Positions 1 to 8,002 of a stretch of DNA of 42,586 nucleotides are shown piece after piece. This DNA comes from Flexilinea sp. (lineage in GTDB: Bacteria; Chloroflexota; Anaerolineae; Anaerolineales; Anaerolineaceae): NCBI GenBank assembly GCA_017432685.1, contig JAFRIR010000087.1, positions 1 through 42,586 of the forward strand, in the 5' to 3' direction. Positions within the stretch are counted from its first letter, which is position 1. The number at the start of each line of letters is the position of its first letter. The notes under the pieces are model-generated. The model saw only the letters and a list, made by a program, of their open reading frames with translations, was not told the origin of the DNA and did no database searches. Both the position numbers and the translations under genes were made by a program.

Positions 1-1049
1 CTTGTGACCGGTTCAGCTGGTTCATATTCGCCGTTCCTGACATTATGAACAACCTGAGTTATTTTTTCCTGCTCGTCGCAGCAGTCATCCGAGGGAGAAC
101 GCCAACCGGCAAGAAAACCCCACGGCGTCGTAACGAAGGATTCATCTTCACCTTTCTTCCGCATCGTGATACATGTAGAGGAATAACCGGAGAGCAGGTC
201 ATATTCAGTGGAAGATGCAGAAAACCTTTCATACAGGTCCTCATTTCTTCTTGCAGGAATAGATGAAACATTCCGGAACACTTCAAACAGCCATCGCAGC
301 AGCCGTCCGGCGTCAATTCCCCGTCCGCCTCTTCGTACTTCCTTTAAAAGAGTGCCCCGACCATTTTTCTGCTCAAGTTCATCGGTCAGGATCTTAATCA
401 ATGTATTTCTATCAGTATCTAAATGTGCTTCCAGGAATTCTTTTGCAAAAAATGCAAATTGTCTTTCTTCCTCACTGCTTTCTTCAGGAACAATAACAGG
501 AAAGATCAACTGTCCGGAAACCGCGTTGTGGTCAACAGACGCATTACCGAGCTTTACTCCATGCTTCCAGCAGACATTTACACCGGGCATGTGATGAGCA
601 CGGCGCAGCCATGTAAATCCGTGACCGGTTATATTTTCATAATGACAAACAGGGCAATACTTCAACTGCGGAATGTCCGGCTGCGGACGACCTGCCAACA
701 AAGAATATTTCGGCAGTGTCTTTCGGAAGGCAATATTGATTATCCTTGACTGCTTTACCTGATTCTGAAGCGGAGCAAGTCCTGAATGGATTGATGTCCG
801 CAGATAAAATTCTTGTGGGTCTTTATCAAGTATGGATGCTATTTTTGGTATATATATGGTATTTCCAGTGGGGAGTCTGTATGCTCTGCGTGTTGTAACC
901 GGAACAATATCATTACGGACATACAGAACCGCGAATTCATCAACCGGCAATGAATTATCTTCAGATATACGAATGAGAAAAGAATAAAGCAGTTCGTCCT
1001 CCATCAGTTCTGGTATATTGATGTTTATCATTTGCGGTATTGCTCCCAT
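1..1049 (-). CDS. tniQ: TniQ/TnsD-family transposition targeting protein, N-terminal part (runs off the left edge)
   Basis: An open reading frame with no stop covers the left end on the minus strand, about 349 codons, and is cut by the window edge. The N-terminus has the TniQ opening (a PELMEDELLYSFLIRIS stretch, near residues 13-28). Around residues 130-165 lies the family's zinc finger: YCPVC, then W-RRAHHMPGVNVC and KHG, a C-x2-C ... C-x2-H pattern. TniQ/TnsD proteins recognise the target site for Tn7-like and Tn5053-like transposons and act with the AAA+ regulator TnsC/TniB. The start is either ATG 1049, without a good ribosome site, or ATG 1031, with GGGAG about 11 bases upstream. No gene lies upstream on the same strand, so it begins its own transcript. 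Partner genes (tnsA/B/C) would lie left of the window. Family call from motifs is firm; the element type is inferred. Confidence 0.85.
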   Translation of the reverse strand, partial: MGAIPQMININIPELMEDELLYSFLIRISEDNSLPVDEFAVLYVRNDIVPVTTRRAYRLPTGNTIYIPKIASILDKDPQEFYLRTSIHSGLAPLQNQVKQSRIINIAFRKTLPKYSLLAGRPQPDIPQLKYCPVCHYENITGHGFTWLRRAHHMPGVNVCWKHGVKLGNASVDHNAVSGQLIFPVIVPEESSEEERQFAFFAKEFLEAHLDTDRNTLIKILTDELEQKNGRGTLLKEVRRGGRGIDAGRLLRWLFEVFRNVSSIPARRNEDLYERFSASSTEYDLLSGYSSTCITMRKKGEDESFVTTPWGFLAGWRSPSDDCCDEQEKITQVVHNVRNGEYEPAEPVT

Positions 1050-1086
1050 TCACTTTCGGGTTAAAGTATATCCGGTTAAGTCCACG

Positions 1087-1108
1087 AATAGGAAAACAAT
1101 TTTGCAAT
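1087..1108 (+). repeat. Single 22-bp repeat upstream of tniQ
   Basis: One copy of the motif AATAGGAAAA-CAATTT-TGCAAT lies about 40 bases upstream of tniQ. The same motif occurs five times directly and once inverted at 3446-3659 and was not seen elsewhere in the window. Length and layout resemble the 22-bp TnsB-binding sites of Tn7 ends; that function is inference. Confidence 0.6.
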
Positions 1109-1162
1109 TTAAGCGTTCAGCTGCGGAGAATTTGTATATATTTTCTGTTGATGATATTTTAG

Positions 1163-1265
1163 GGGTATTCTGATAGTTAGGGAGTAACCAGGGTTAGATT
1201 GGTTCCACTCCTCGAGTAAAAGATACTGTAAACCGAGTCGTTACCCCACAATTTTCAGGATACCC
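1163..1265 (+). ncRNA. Possible structured leader RNA before the Cna_B gene
   Basis: Nested pairings are visible. 1163-1173 (GGGTATTCTGA) pairs with 1255-1265 (TCAGGATACCC) over 11 pairs with one G-U. Inside it, 1180-1188 pairs with 1240-1247 with one bulge. Short hairpins are possible at 1187-1203 (ACCA/TGGT) and 1211-1237 (CTCG/CGAG). The structure ends 20 bases before the start codon of the next gene and leaves its AGAGG ribosome site free. I do not recognise a known riboswitch class. It could also be a transposon-end palindrome. Confidence 0.3.
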
Positions 1266-1285
1266 TATTTTAGAGGTTTATTGTT

Positions 1286-3352
1286 ATGAATTGGTACGCA
1301 TTTTGTCGAAAGAGAAAAATCTGTTGTGGAGTTTCTTCCCTTGATTGTTATCAGCCGAATCAAGTTCTAACTGCAATTACGATATTTTTATGTTTAATAG
1401 TGTGTTTATTTCATTGCAAAATTGTTAGCGCAACAACTTATTATGGAAATTTAAATATACAAGTAATATGGGATGATTCAAACAATCAGTATGGACTTCG
1501 TCCTTCATCAATTACTTATTCAACTGGCGGCGGTAAATACTCTTGTACAGTTAACGAAAGCAATTCATGGAAATGTTCAATGTATGTAATTAGGGAAACA
1601 AGTGATATGAATGGCTATCAGGAAACTCAAAGATACTCCTTTTCTCCAAATACTCCATCTGGTTACACTGCATCATGGACTCCTGGCTACTTTTCAATGT
1701 ATCCTAATACAGTATATAACGTTAAAACAGGAACTGTAAAAATTACTTTCTCGCTCTCTACAGAAACTAAATCAATTGCAGTAACTGGTGCGTGGAGTGA
1801 TAATTCGAATAAATTCTCTACAAGACCGTCAAGTATTACGTTTAATGCATATTCTGGGTCATCGACTACATCCGCAGGCAGTTGTACTGCTAATTCATCA
1901 GGATCTTGGAAATGTAGCATATCCGGTCTTTTAGCTGTTGCAACATATACGATAAAAGAAACAGCACCAACAGGCTATACTGTTAATACTGCTACAGTTG
2001 CTTCCGGTACTTCGAATACTACTGCTACAATCACAAATACAATGTCTACAAAGACAGTGACTGTAACAGACTCGTTCTCGGATCAGGACAATAAATTCAG
2101 TACACGTCCATCTGGCAATGTAACGCTCACAGCATACCTCGGCACGACCTCAGTCGGCAGCTGCGCAGCCGCTGTTGGTGGGTCCTGCAATATTACCAGT
2201 CTTGCAAACAGCAAAGCATACACCATCAAAGGTAGCGCAGTCACCGGATATACAACGAATGAGCCATCTGTCGCAACATCCGCCACATCAGCAACCGTAA
2301 CCTACACCATGTCGACAAAGACGGTGTCAGTAACAGACTCCTTCTCGGATCAGGACAACAAATTCAGCACACGCCCATCCGGAAATGTTACTCTCACGGC
2401 ATATCTTGGTACGACATCAGTTGGCAGCTGTTCCGCTGCGGTCGGATCATCTTGCAATATTACCAGTCTTGCCAGCAGCAAGGCATATACCATCAAAGGA
2501 AGCGCAGTCACCGGGTATTCATCTAATGAACCCTCAGTAGCAGCATCCGCCACATCGGCGACGGTTACATACACTATGTCGACCAAAACAGTTGCGGTAA
2601 CGGACTCATTCTCTGACCAAAACAATAAATTCAGCACCAGACCATCAGGAAACGTGACGCTAACTGCATATCTCGGTACAACTTCAGTAGGCAGCTGTGC
2701 CGCAGCAGTCGGATCATCTTGCAATATTACCAGTCTTGCAAGCAGTAAAGCATACACGGTCAAAGGCAGTGCAGTCACCGGATATACATCAAACGAACCA
2801 TCCGTAGCAGACTCCGCCACATCGGCTACCGTGACATACACTATGTCAACAAAAACGATAACAATTACAACTTTATGGGATGACAATGAAAATTTTGAAA
2901 ACAGGCCGTCATCAATTACAGTAGATGCATACATAGGAAACGGAACAACAACAGTTGGCAGCTGCACTGCAACTGCTGCAGAATCTTGGACATGCTCTAT
3001 CTCTGACCTTGCTGCGAAAGACGCATCAGGTGCTGACATGTCTTACACAGTAAAAGCTCAGAATATCCCAAATTATAGGTCGACCCCAGTATCAACTGCG
3101 GGATCAAACGTATCAATAACAAATGCTCTCGCTCTGACGAATGTCGTGGTTCGTAAAATCTGGATAGACAATTTAAATTCTGACAACTACAGACCTACTT
3201 CAGTTTGTCTGCAATTGTATGACAACGGCACTCCAACTCAGTATCTTATCACACTGACAGGAACAGGCGACGAATGGAGCTATACATTTCAAGACGTCCC
3301 CGCATCAGCCAATTACAGCATAGTAGAAAACGGTGTAACCTGCCAACCTTGA
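1286..3352 (+). CDS. Secreted Cna_B-repeat (adhesin-like) protein, frameshifted near its end
   Basis: 688 residues. A long basic N-region is followed by a hydrophobic segment (about residues 28-45) and a cleavage site near SA-TTYY, so export is expected. The rest is about seven Cna_B-type beta-sandwich domains of roughly 90 residues, each with the W/F-x-D ... F/Y-x-x-RP-S opening and a closing GY. Most domains carry a cysteine pair (SC ... WxCS or GSC ... SCN) suggesting a disulfide. Three central domains are near-identical tandem repeats. No LPxTG signal or C-terminal membrane helix is seen. The last domain stops early at 3350-3352. The next frame continues from about 3334 to TAA 3403-3405 with plausible domain-ending sequence (TPVIGYSATVIVQENLG), so a one-base frameshift is likely. 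Start: ATG 1286 with AGAGG upstream. Role in adhesion is a family-based guess. Confidence 0.75.
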   Translation: MNWYAFCRKRKICCGVSSLDCYQPNQVLTAITIFLCLIVCLFHCKIVSATTYYGNLNIQVIWDDSNNQYGLRPSSITYSTGGGKYSCTVNESNSWKCSMYVIRETSDMNGYQETQRYSFSPNTPSGYTASWTPGYFSMYPNTVYNVKTGTVKITFSLSTETKSIAVTGAWSDNSNKFSTRPSSITFNAYSGSSTTSAGSCTANSSGSWKCSISGLLAVATYTIKETAPTGYTVNTATVASGTSNTTATITNTMSTKTVTVTDSFSDQDNKFSTRPSGNVTLTAYLGTTSVGSCAAAVGGSCNITSLANSKAYTIKGSAVTGYTTNEPSVATSATSATVTYTMSTKTVSVTDSFSDQDNKFSTRPSGNVTLTAYLGTTSVGSCSAAVGSSCNITSLASSKAYTIKGSAVTGYSSNEPSVAASATSATVTYTMSTKTVAVTDSFSDQNNKFSTRPSGNVTLTAYLGTTSVGSCAAAVGSSCNITSLASSKAYTVKGSAVTGYTSNEPSVADSATSATVTYTMSTKTITITTLWDDNENFENRPSSITVDAYIGNGTTTVGSCTATAAESWTCSISDLAAKDASGADMSYTVKAQNIPNYRSTPVSTAGSNVSITNALALTNVVVRKIWIDNLNSDNYRPTSVCLQLYDNGTPTQYLITLTGTGDEWSYTFQDVPASANYSIVENGVTCQP
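2042..2842 (+). repeat. Three tandem 267-bp coding repeats
   Basis: Copies start at 2042, 2309 and 2576 (each at an MSTKTV codon run); the following domain starts at 2843. Each copy encodes one 89-residue Cna_B domain (VTDSFSDQDNKFSTRPSGN near its start). Exact 267-base spacing and high identity suggest recent duplication, and copy number probably varies between strains. Confidence 0.9.
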
Positions 3353-3415
3353 CTCCTGTTATTGGATATTCTGCAACGGTTATTGTTCAGGAGAATTTAG
3401 GGTAATCAACAAAGC

Positions 3416-3438
3416 AGAGCCGGGTTTATCCCGACTCT
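3416..3438 (+). terminator. Weak hairpin after the Cna_B gene
   Basis: AGAGcCGGG, a TTTAT loop and CCCGaCTCT form a hairpin with one internal mismatch just after the second-frame stop of the Cna_B gene. No T-run follows, so its role as a terminator is uncertain. Confidence 0.25.
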
Positions 3439-3445
3439 ACTTCAA

Positions 3446-3659
3446 AATAGGAAAAGTATTTTGCAATCGGAGTGCAAACAAACGAATAGGAAAACAATTG
3501 TGCAATAATAAATAGGAAAAGAATTATGCAATTCAGAAAATTGTAAAATGAGAACAGGAAATAAATGGCTGCAATTATGATGAAAATAATAATTGGAGAA
3601 TAGGAAAAGATAACCTGCAACTCAACATTTTGTTAAATTGCACCTGTAGTTTTCCTATT
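3446..3659 (+). repeat. Array of 22-bp repeats (five direct, one inverted), possible transposase binding sites
   Basis: Direct copies of AATAGGAAAA-n-TGCAA lie at 3446-3467, 3485-3506, 3511-3532, 3553-3575 (degenerate, one base longer) and 3599-3621. An inverted copy lies at 3638-3659. A matching single copy is at 1087-1108 beside tniQ. Spacing is irregular (39, 26, 42 and 46 bases between starts). Clusters of about 22-bp sites at a transposon end are typical of Tn7-like elements. I could not find a convincing terminal TGT/ACA dinucleotide boundary or a target duplication. Confidence 0.65.
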
Positions 3660-3674
3660 GCAGGTGCATTTTTT
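3639..3674 (+). terminator. Hairpin with T-run at the end of the 22-bp repeat array
   Basis: TGCACCTG (3639-3646) and CAGGTGCA (3661-3668) are perfect inverted repeats around a 14-base loop that contains the inverted 22-bp repeat core, followed by six T. It could be a rho-independent terminator for rightward transcripts or part of a transposon end. Confidence 0.45.
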
Positions 3675-4154
3675 CGTATATTCCGAAATTTTCCTCGGGT
3701 TTTCATTTTTTACATAACAATTATTGTATCAGAAAATTATGATTCACCGGTTTCCTGATTGCTGACTGATTTTCTCTTTTTGATAAAACGAAGTTCATGA
3801 TAATATCAACATGATCGCCATTATCCAAACAGGGAAATCATTCAAGTGACAAATGGCACTGTAAAATTATGTAGATGAATGATATTAAGCAATCGATATT
3901 GATACAATCACATGGGTATTCTGTATTGCCAAATGCGGCTTAATATGAGTAAAAAACATTTACATCAACCAGAATTCGACCTGCCTGCGGTAGGTTTTAT
4001 TATTTTATATTCTGGGGCTATTCTTCATTCCAGATAAGGGTGTTCACTTTTTAACGGCGATAAGTGTGTTTGTTTAGAAAAGTGTGAGTGTTTATATTTT
4101 CAAAACGTTGGGTATATATTTTAAAAACAAACTGTGATATTCTCTGAAAACCCG
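3675..4154. other. AT-rich non-coding stretch with IS21-end-like repeats
   Basis: No credible gene is seen from 3406 to 4221. At about 4027-4105 there are staggered short repeats (GTGTTCACTTTTTAACGG, AAGTGTGTTTGTTTA, AAGTGTGAGTGTTTA) that resemble the repeated GTTCACTTTT motifs at ends of IS21-family elements. No istA/istB gene is present, so this would be a solo remnant at most. Confidence 0.25.
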
Positions 4155-4206
4155 GAAACAAAAGACACGGTCCCGAAGAATGATGCGGAGCCGTGTCTTT
4201 TGTTTC
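4155..4206 (-). terminator. Terminator of the hydrolase operon
   Basis: A perfect 16-bp stem (GAAACAAAAGACACGG at 4155-4170, its complement at 4191-4206) with a 20-base loop sits 15 bases past the stop codon of the last operon gene. It is the strongest hairpin in the region and could stop transcripts from either side. Confidence 0.8.
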
Positions 4207-4221
4207 TGTATTATCAATTAG

Positions 4222-5649
4222 CTAGTCGACTTTATCTACAGTAACCGTGCCGTTCATATTCGGAATAGTTTCTTCACCTTCCAGTGGTTCACCGAGAATA
4301 TACAACCCGGGATAAGCGCCCATCTCCGAATAAAACATAACCAAATTATCCCAGGGTGAAAAATAAGCAAGGGTACCGTAAGGTCCGTTTCCTTCTATAC
4401 CGTCGGTTTCATCCAGACCCTCCGGAGGATAAAAAATTTTCTCATTGCTGCTGTAGTTGCTGACTTCCACTGTGAAAGGCAGCTGACTGTAAAGGCTTTT
4501 TGCGGCTGGACTGTCATTTAATAAATAAATTACTGTGTTTTGACCGTCGCTGATCCTTATCTTCATATCCATATCTGATCCAACATCCTCATTCATCGGG
4601 ATTCCAAATGCGGTTTTGAAGAAAGATTCAAATTTATCGAAAGGAATTTTCTCCGTATCATCATAAAGGTCAACATGACCGGCTCCTTCAACGATATAGA
4701 GCTCTTTTGGTTCTGCCGCGTTATCGAAAGCGATCTCGCTGAATGAACGGGAATGGGCGATATCACCGGTGACGAACAGAATCGGACGCGGAGAGATTTC
4801 CGCGATATGCGTATTGGAAAGAAAAGTGCTCATATCTCCCATAGATGCCATGTTGATATTTCCCAGTGCATTCTGGTGCCATCCGCGGGGAGTTCCATAG
4901 AAAGAGAAAAACTCTTCCATCGGCCCGAACAGTCCGGAAGGAATCTCATCAACCGGTTCATCCGGATAGGATTTCATATAATCGTATACACCTGTTTCAA
5001 AAGCGGTCCAGCGTGCTTCACCTGCCATATCCAGCATGCCGCTGCTTCGCATGGAATTGTTGCTTGCAGCGATATCATACATGACAGAGGTCGCGACAGC
5101 TTTGATCCTTGTATCCATTGCAGCCGCGGAAAGCGCGAATCCGCCGCTGCCGCAGATACCGATAACACCGATCTGATTCCTGTTCACAAAATCCCGAGTT
5201 CCAATATAATCTACGGCTGCACTGAAATCTTCGGCATACATCGTGACGGATGCGGTCATCCGGGGTTCTCCTCCACTGTAGCCATGATAAGCAGGATCAA
5301 AAGCAAGTACAACAAATCCGCGTTGTGCAAGCTGATTGGCGTAAACACCCGGACCCTGCTCTTTTACTCCTCCGAACGGCGGTCCGATAATAATTGCCGG
5401 GTGTTCAACTGACAGGTCAGCATCTTTGGAAATGTAGAGATCCGCAGCCAATTCGATACCGAATCGGTTGTTATAGTAAACGTGCGTCCGTTCAACAGTC
5501 TCATCAAGATCAAAAATGTAATGTTCTTCTTCCGCAGTGACACGAATCGCCCGAGTGCCGTCAACAGTATGATCAGTTTGTGCAAATGCAGCGGATACAA
5601 AACTAAATACCGCAGAAAAAACTGCAAATAAAACAAATAATCTTTTCAT
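4222..5649 (-). CDS. Exported alpha/beta hydrolase with C-terminal cyclophilin-like domain
   Basis: 475 residues. A signal peptide (MKRLFVLFAV...AAFA, cleavage near residue 23) is followed by an alpha/beta hydrolase of the YcjY/COG1073 type. The nucleophile elbow is GICGSGG at residues 164-170, where Cys166 or Ser168 is the nucleophile. Candidate acid and base are D296 (TGDIAHS) and H325 (GAGHVDLYD). Residues about 360-475 (MKIRISDGQNTVIYLLNDSP..., GPYGTLAYFSPWDNLVMFYS) match the cyclophilin-like fold (Cyclophil_like2, PF18050). Last gene of a five-gene leftward operon, 43 bases after its neighbour, with AAGGGG upstream of ATG 5649. Substrate unknown. It shares the hydrolase part with the 303-residue protein that opens the operon and the C-terminal domain with the gene just upstream. 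Confidence 0.8.
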   Translation of the reverse strand: MKRLFVLFAVFSAVFSFVSAAFAQTDHTVDGTRAIRVTAEEEHYIFDLDETVERTHVYYNNRFGIELAADLYISKDADLSVEHPAIIIGPPFGGVKEQGPGVYANQLAQRGFVVLAFDPAYHGYSGGEPRMTASVTMYAEDFSAAVDYIGTRDFVNRNQIGVIGICGSGGFALSAAAMDTRIKAVATSVMYDIAASNNSMRSSGMLDMAGEARWTAFETGVYDYMKSYPDEPVDEIPSGLFGPMEEFFSFYGTPRGWHQNALGNINMASMGDMSTFLSNTHIAEISPRPILFVTGDIAHSRSFSEIAFDNAAEPKELYIVEGAGHVDLYDDTEKIPFDKFESFFKTAFGIPMNEDVGSDMDMKIRISDGQNTVIYLLNDSPAAKSLYSQLPFTVEVSNYSSNEKIFYPPEGLDETDGIEGNGPYGTLAYFSPWDNLVMFYSEMGAYPGLYILGEPLEGEETIPNMNGTVTVDKVD

Positions 5650-5692
5650 AATTCGTCTGCCCCTTTTTTTGATTTTCCGCAGAATCTCTCCA

Positions 5693-6889
5693 TTATTTCA
5701 GAGAAAAAGTCAGCGTAACCGGCCCTGAATTAAGCAGCCAGGTGAGCTCTTCCGTATTTTTATCTGTGACATGACCGAGTCGTGTGTACGCCCAGGAGTT
5801 TGAGCCGTAGAAGATCACGATCTGATTGCCTGAATAAAGCACGATATCGCCGGGGCCTGTGACCGTCTGGACATCATTTCTCGGAAGACTCTGCCCGACC
5901 GGTCCGACCTGTTCGAAACCGCCATAAGGTGACATCGATATTGTCAGTGAACCGGATTCTGCAAGTTTCTTCAGTGCCTCAACGCTTTCATTCTCTTCCC
6001 AGTCAACGGTTACGGGTGTATCGTTGATCTGCAGTTTCATACTGACCTCTTTGCCGGATTCATTTCGCTTCAATATGGATTGAACAAAGTCCAGTGCCGC
6101 ACCGGCACTTTGTGATTCTGTATTACCCCGGAATCCATGCCCTGCACCCTGATACGTGATCAGTTCGGCATCTGGAAAAACAGTAACCGCCCGTTCAGAA
6201 TAGGAGATCGGGGAAATGGAATCGGATGTCCCGTGCTGGATCTGAACCTTTCCCGGATAATTCTTCATGACTTCATAGATGTCAAAAGACAAAGCGTCTG
6301 CGCTATAAATTCTTCCAACGGTGATCCCCATTATGCTGAAAGTTTCCGGAATGTTTTCCGGATCCGGGGTCTGGGAACGCGCATCATCCTGAAGAACATA
6401 CGCCGGATAAAGCGCAATCAGGCCAGCAATATCATCCGGACGTGTTCCCGCAACATAGGTTGAGACAAACCCGCCCTGGCTTGCTCCCACCAGAAAGATT
6501 TTATCAGGATCGATTTCAGACGAAGCCCGAAGTCCGTCTATGACGCTGTTCAGGTCAGCCGCCTCTGTCAGCACAGACATCTTCGTCATAGAACCGTCAC
6601 TCCGGATATCGTAACCGCCTCCAATGAAATCATAAACATAAGCGGCAATTCCGTTATCAGCGAATAATTCCGCATAAGCGGTCAGATTGGTGTGATTACC
6701 GCCGAAGCCATGAGAAAGGATCACCAGCGCAAAGGGACCTTCTCCTTCGGGAAGATAAAGCTCTCCATAGATGCGCATACCAGCCCGGGAAAAAGTTCTC
6801 TCCTCGATCCGATATTGCGCGGATGCGTGTTTTGTAAAGAAAAGACCAAAAGCCATAAGCAACACCAAACACATTTTAATATATTTCAT
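5693..6889 (-). CDS. Exported alpha/beta hydrolase with C-terminal cyclophilin-like domain
   Basis: 398 residues from ATG 6889. This start is chosen because it gives an ATGA overlap with the upstream stop and begins a clear signal peptide (MKYIKMCLVLLMAFGLFFTKHASA). The hydrolase core has an HGFGG oxyanion loop at residues 60-64, a GASQGG elbow (Ser137), and a late QGAGHGF histidine. The C-terminal ~110 residues (MKLQINDTPVTVDW..., GPVGQSLPRNDVQ, GDIVLYSGNQIVIFYGSNSW) match the cyclophilin-like family PF18050. The hydrolase part is only distantly related to its downstream neighbour, so the cyclophilin-like domain was joined to two different hydrolases, or the pair diverged strongly. Secreted esterase or acylhydrolase activity is inferred. 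Confidence 0.8.
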   Translation of the reverse strand: MKYIKMCLVLLMAFGLFFTKHASAQYRIEERTFSRAGMRIYGELYLPEGEGPFALVILSHGFGGNHTNLTAYAELFADNGIAAYVYDFIGGGYDIRSDGSMTKMSVLTEAADLNSVIDGLRASSEIDPDKIFLVGASQGGFVSTYVAGTRPDDIAGLIALYPAYVLQDDARSQTPDPENIPETFSIMGITVGRIYSADALSFDIYEVMKNYPGKVQIQHGTSDSISPISYSERAVTVFPDAELITYQGAGHGFRGNTESQSAGAALDFVQSILKRNESGKEVSMKLQINDTPVTVDWEENESVEALKKLAESGSLTISMSPYGGFEQVGPVGQSLPRNDVQTVTGPGDIVLYSGNQIVIFYGSNSWAYTRLGHVTDKNTEELTWLLNSGPVTLTFSLK

Positions 6890-7986
6890 TTTATTGACTC
6901 CATATATGCACTGATTTCCTGCATTCGCGCACTCTGATTCACATGAAAAGGACAGCGGCTGTCGCAGTGTCCGCAAGAAATACAGTCAGAAGCATTTTTC
7001 TCAAGTGTACGGTAATGTTCCACAGCCAACGCATCACCTGCTTTTGCAAGATCATAATACTTGTTAATCAGGCCAATATCCAGACCGGCAGGGCAGGGTT
7101 TGCAGTGATTGCAGTAGACGCATTTTCCGCTTGCTTCTTTTGGTGTAAGTGAACTGATCACGGAATAATCCAGTGCTTCTTCAGGCTGATCATAGTAAGC
7201 CAGCAAATGCTCTACCTCTTCGATATTGGATGCTCCCGGCAGCACGGTCAGGATACCCGGGCGATCCAGCGCATATTTGATGCATTGATACTGTGTCAGC
7301 GCTTTTCCAAACGGAGACTGTTCAGCATCCAGCAGCTGGCCTCCGGAAAAAGGTTTCATCACGGAGATCCCTACGCCTTCTTTTTCACAGCGCTTATAGA
7401 CTTCAGCCCGTTCGTCAGTTGACCCGTTTGCGTATTCTCCGTGCCCGTAATCATAGGCAGGGTTGACAGAAAACATCAGCATATCGATCTCTGCATCATC
7501 CATGATCCGCTGAATGACACCGGGGGTGTGTGATGAAAGTCCGATATGATGTACGACACCCATTTTCTTGAGTTTCAGGATCATGTCCAGGATACCGTTT
7601 TCCCGGTAAGTTTCCCAGTCAGATATTTCATCCTGGCAGTGAATGAAACCGTAATCGATATAATCCGTACGAAGATTTTTCAGCTGCCATTCCACGGAAC
7701 GCTTCACGACATCACCTTCCAGTGACCAGCCGTAGGTTCCGGCGGAATAATCGGCGCCGAAATGGATCTGATAGAAAATCCTGTCACGAAGGTCATGGAG
7801 GGCTTCACCGTAGATTGGAAAAGAAGACCCGTCTCCGGCAGCAAGATCGAAATAATTGATCCCGCCCTCAACTGCACGCCGCAAAGCCTTTACCGCTCCA
7901 TCCATCCCGCCTGCATACATATATGCTGAACCGATCCCGATCTCGCTGATCCTGTCTCCGGTACGTTTATTTATGCGATAATTCAT
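6886..7986 (-). CDS. Aldo/keto reductase with C-terminal ferredoxin-type clusters
   Basis: 366 residues. Residues 1-280 form an aldo/keto reductase barrel: FDLAAGDGSSFPIYG supplies the Asp and Tyr of the catalytic set and GFIHCQDE a histidine. The C-terminus has two cysteine clusters, CVYCNHCKPCP (about 295-305) and CISCGHCDSRCP (about 339-350), which bind two [4Fe-4S] clusters in this class of clostridial AKRs. It likely moves electrons between NAD(P)H and iron-sulfur clusters to a carbonyl substrate in the cytoplasm. The substrate is unknown. It lies in the hydrolase operon, 16 bases after the acetyltransferase gene, and its stop overlaps the next start (ATGA). Confidence 0.9.
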   Translation of the reverse strand: MNYRINKRTGDRISEIGIGSAYMYAGGMDGAVKALRRAVEGGINYFDLAAGDGSSFPIYGEALHDLRDRIFYQIHFGADYSAGTYGWSLEGDVVKRSVEWQLKNLRTDYIDYGFIHCQDEISDWETYRENGILDMILKLKKMGVVHHIGLSSHTPGVIQRIMDDAEIDMLMFSVNPAYDYGHGEYANGSTDERAEVYKRCEKEGVGISVMKPFSGGQLLDAEQSPFGKALTQYQCIKYALDRPGILTVLPGASNIEEVEHLLAYYDQPEEALDYSVISSLTPKEASGKCVYCNHCKPCPAGLDIGLINKYYDLAKAGDALAVEHYRTLEKNASDCISCGHCDSRCPFHVNQSARMQEISAYMESIK

Positions 7987-8002
7987 AACCTCTCTCCCTG
8001 AA

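Noticed and set aside
2350-3039. 229-residue open frame on the minus strand opposite the Cna_B repeats
   Set aside because: It mirrors the tandem repeats, has no ribosome site, and the plus-strand protein has clear domains.
3426-3620. 64-residue hydrophobic open frame on the minus strand
   Set aside because: It lies wholly in the AT-rich 22-bp repeat array and is a composition artefact.
3446-3659. The 22-bp repeats as a CRISPR array
   Set aside because: Spacing is irregular (4 to 24 bases between copies), repeats are degenerate, one is inverted, and no cas gene is present.
5693-6976. Longer start (29 extra residues) for the second hydrolase
   Set aside because: It would place coding sequence before a clear signal peptide and lose the ATGA overlap with the upstream gene.
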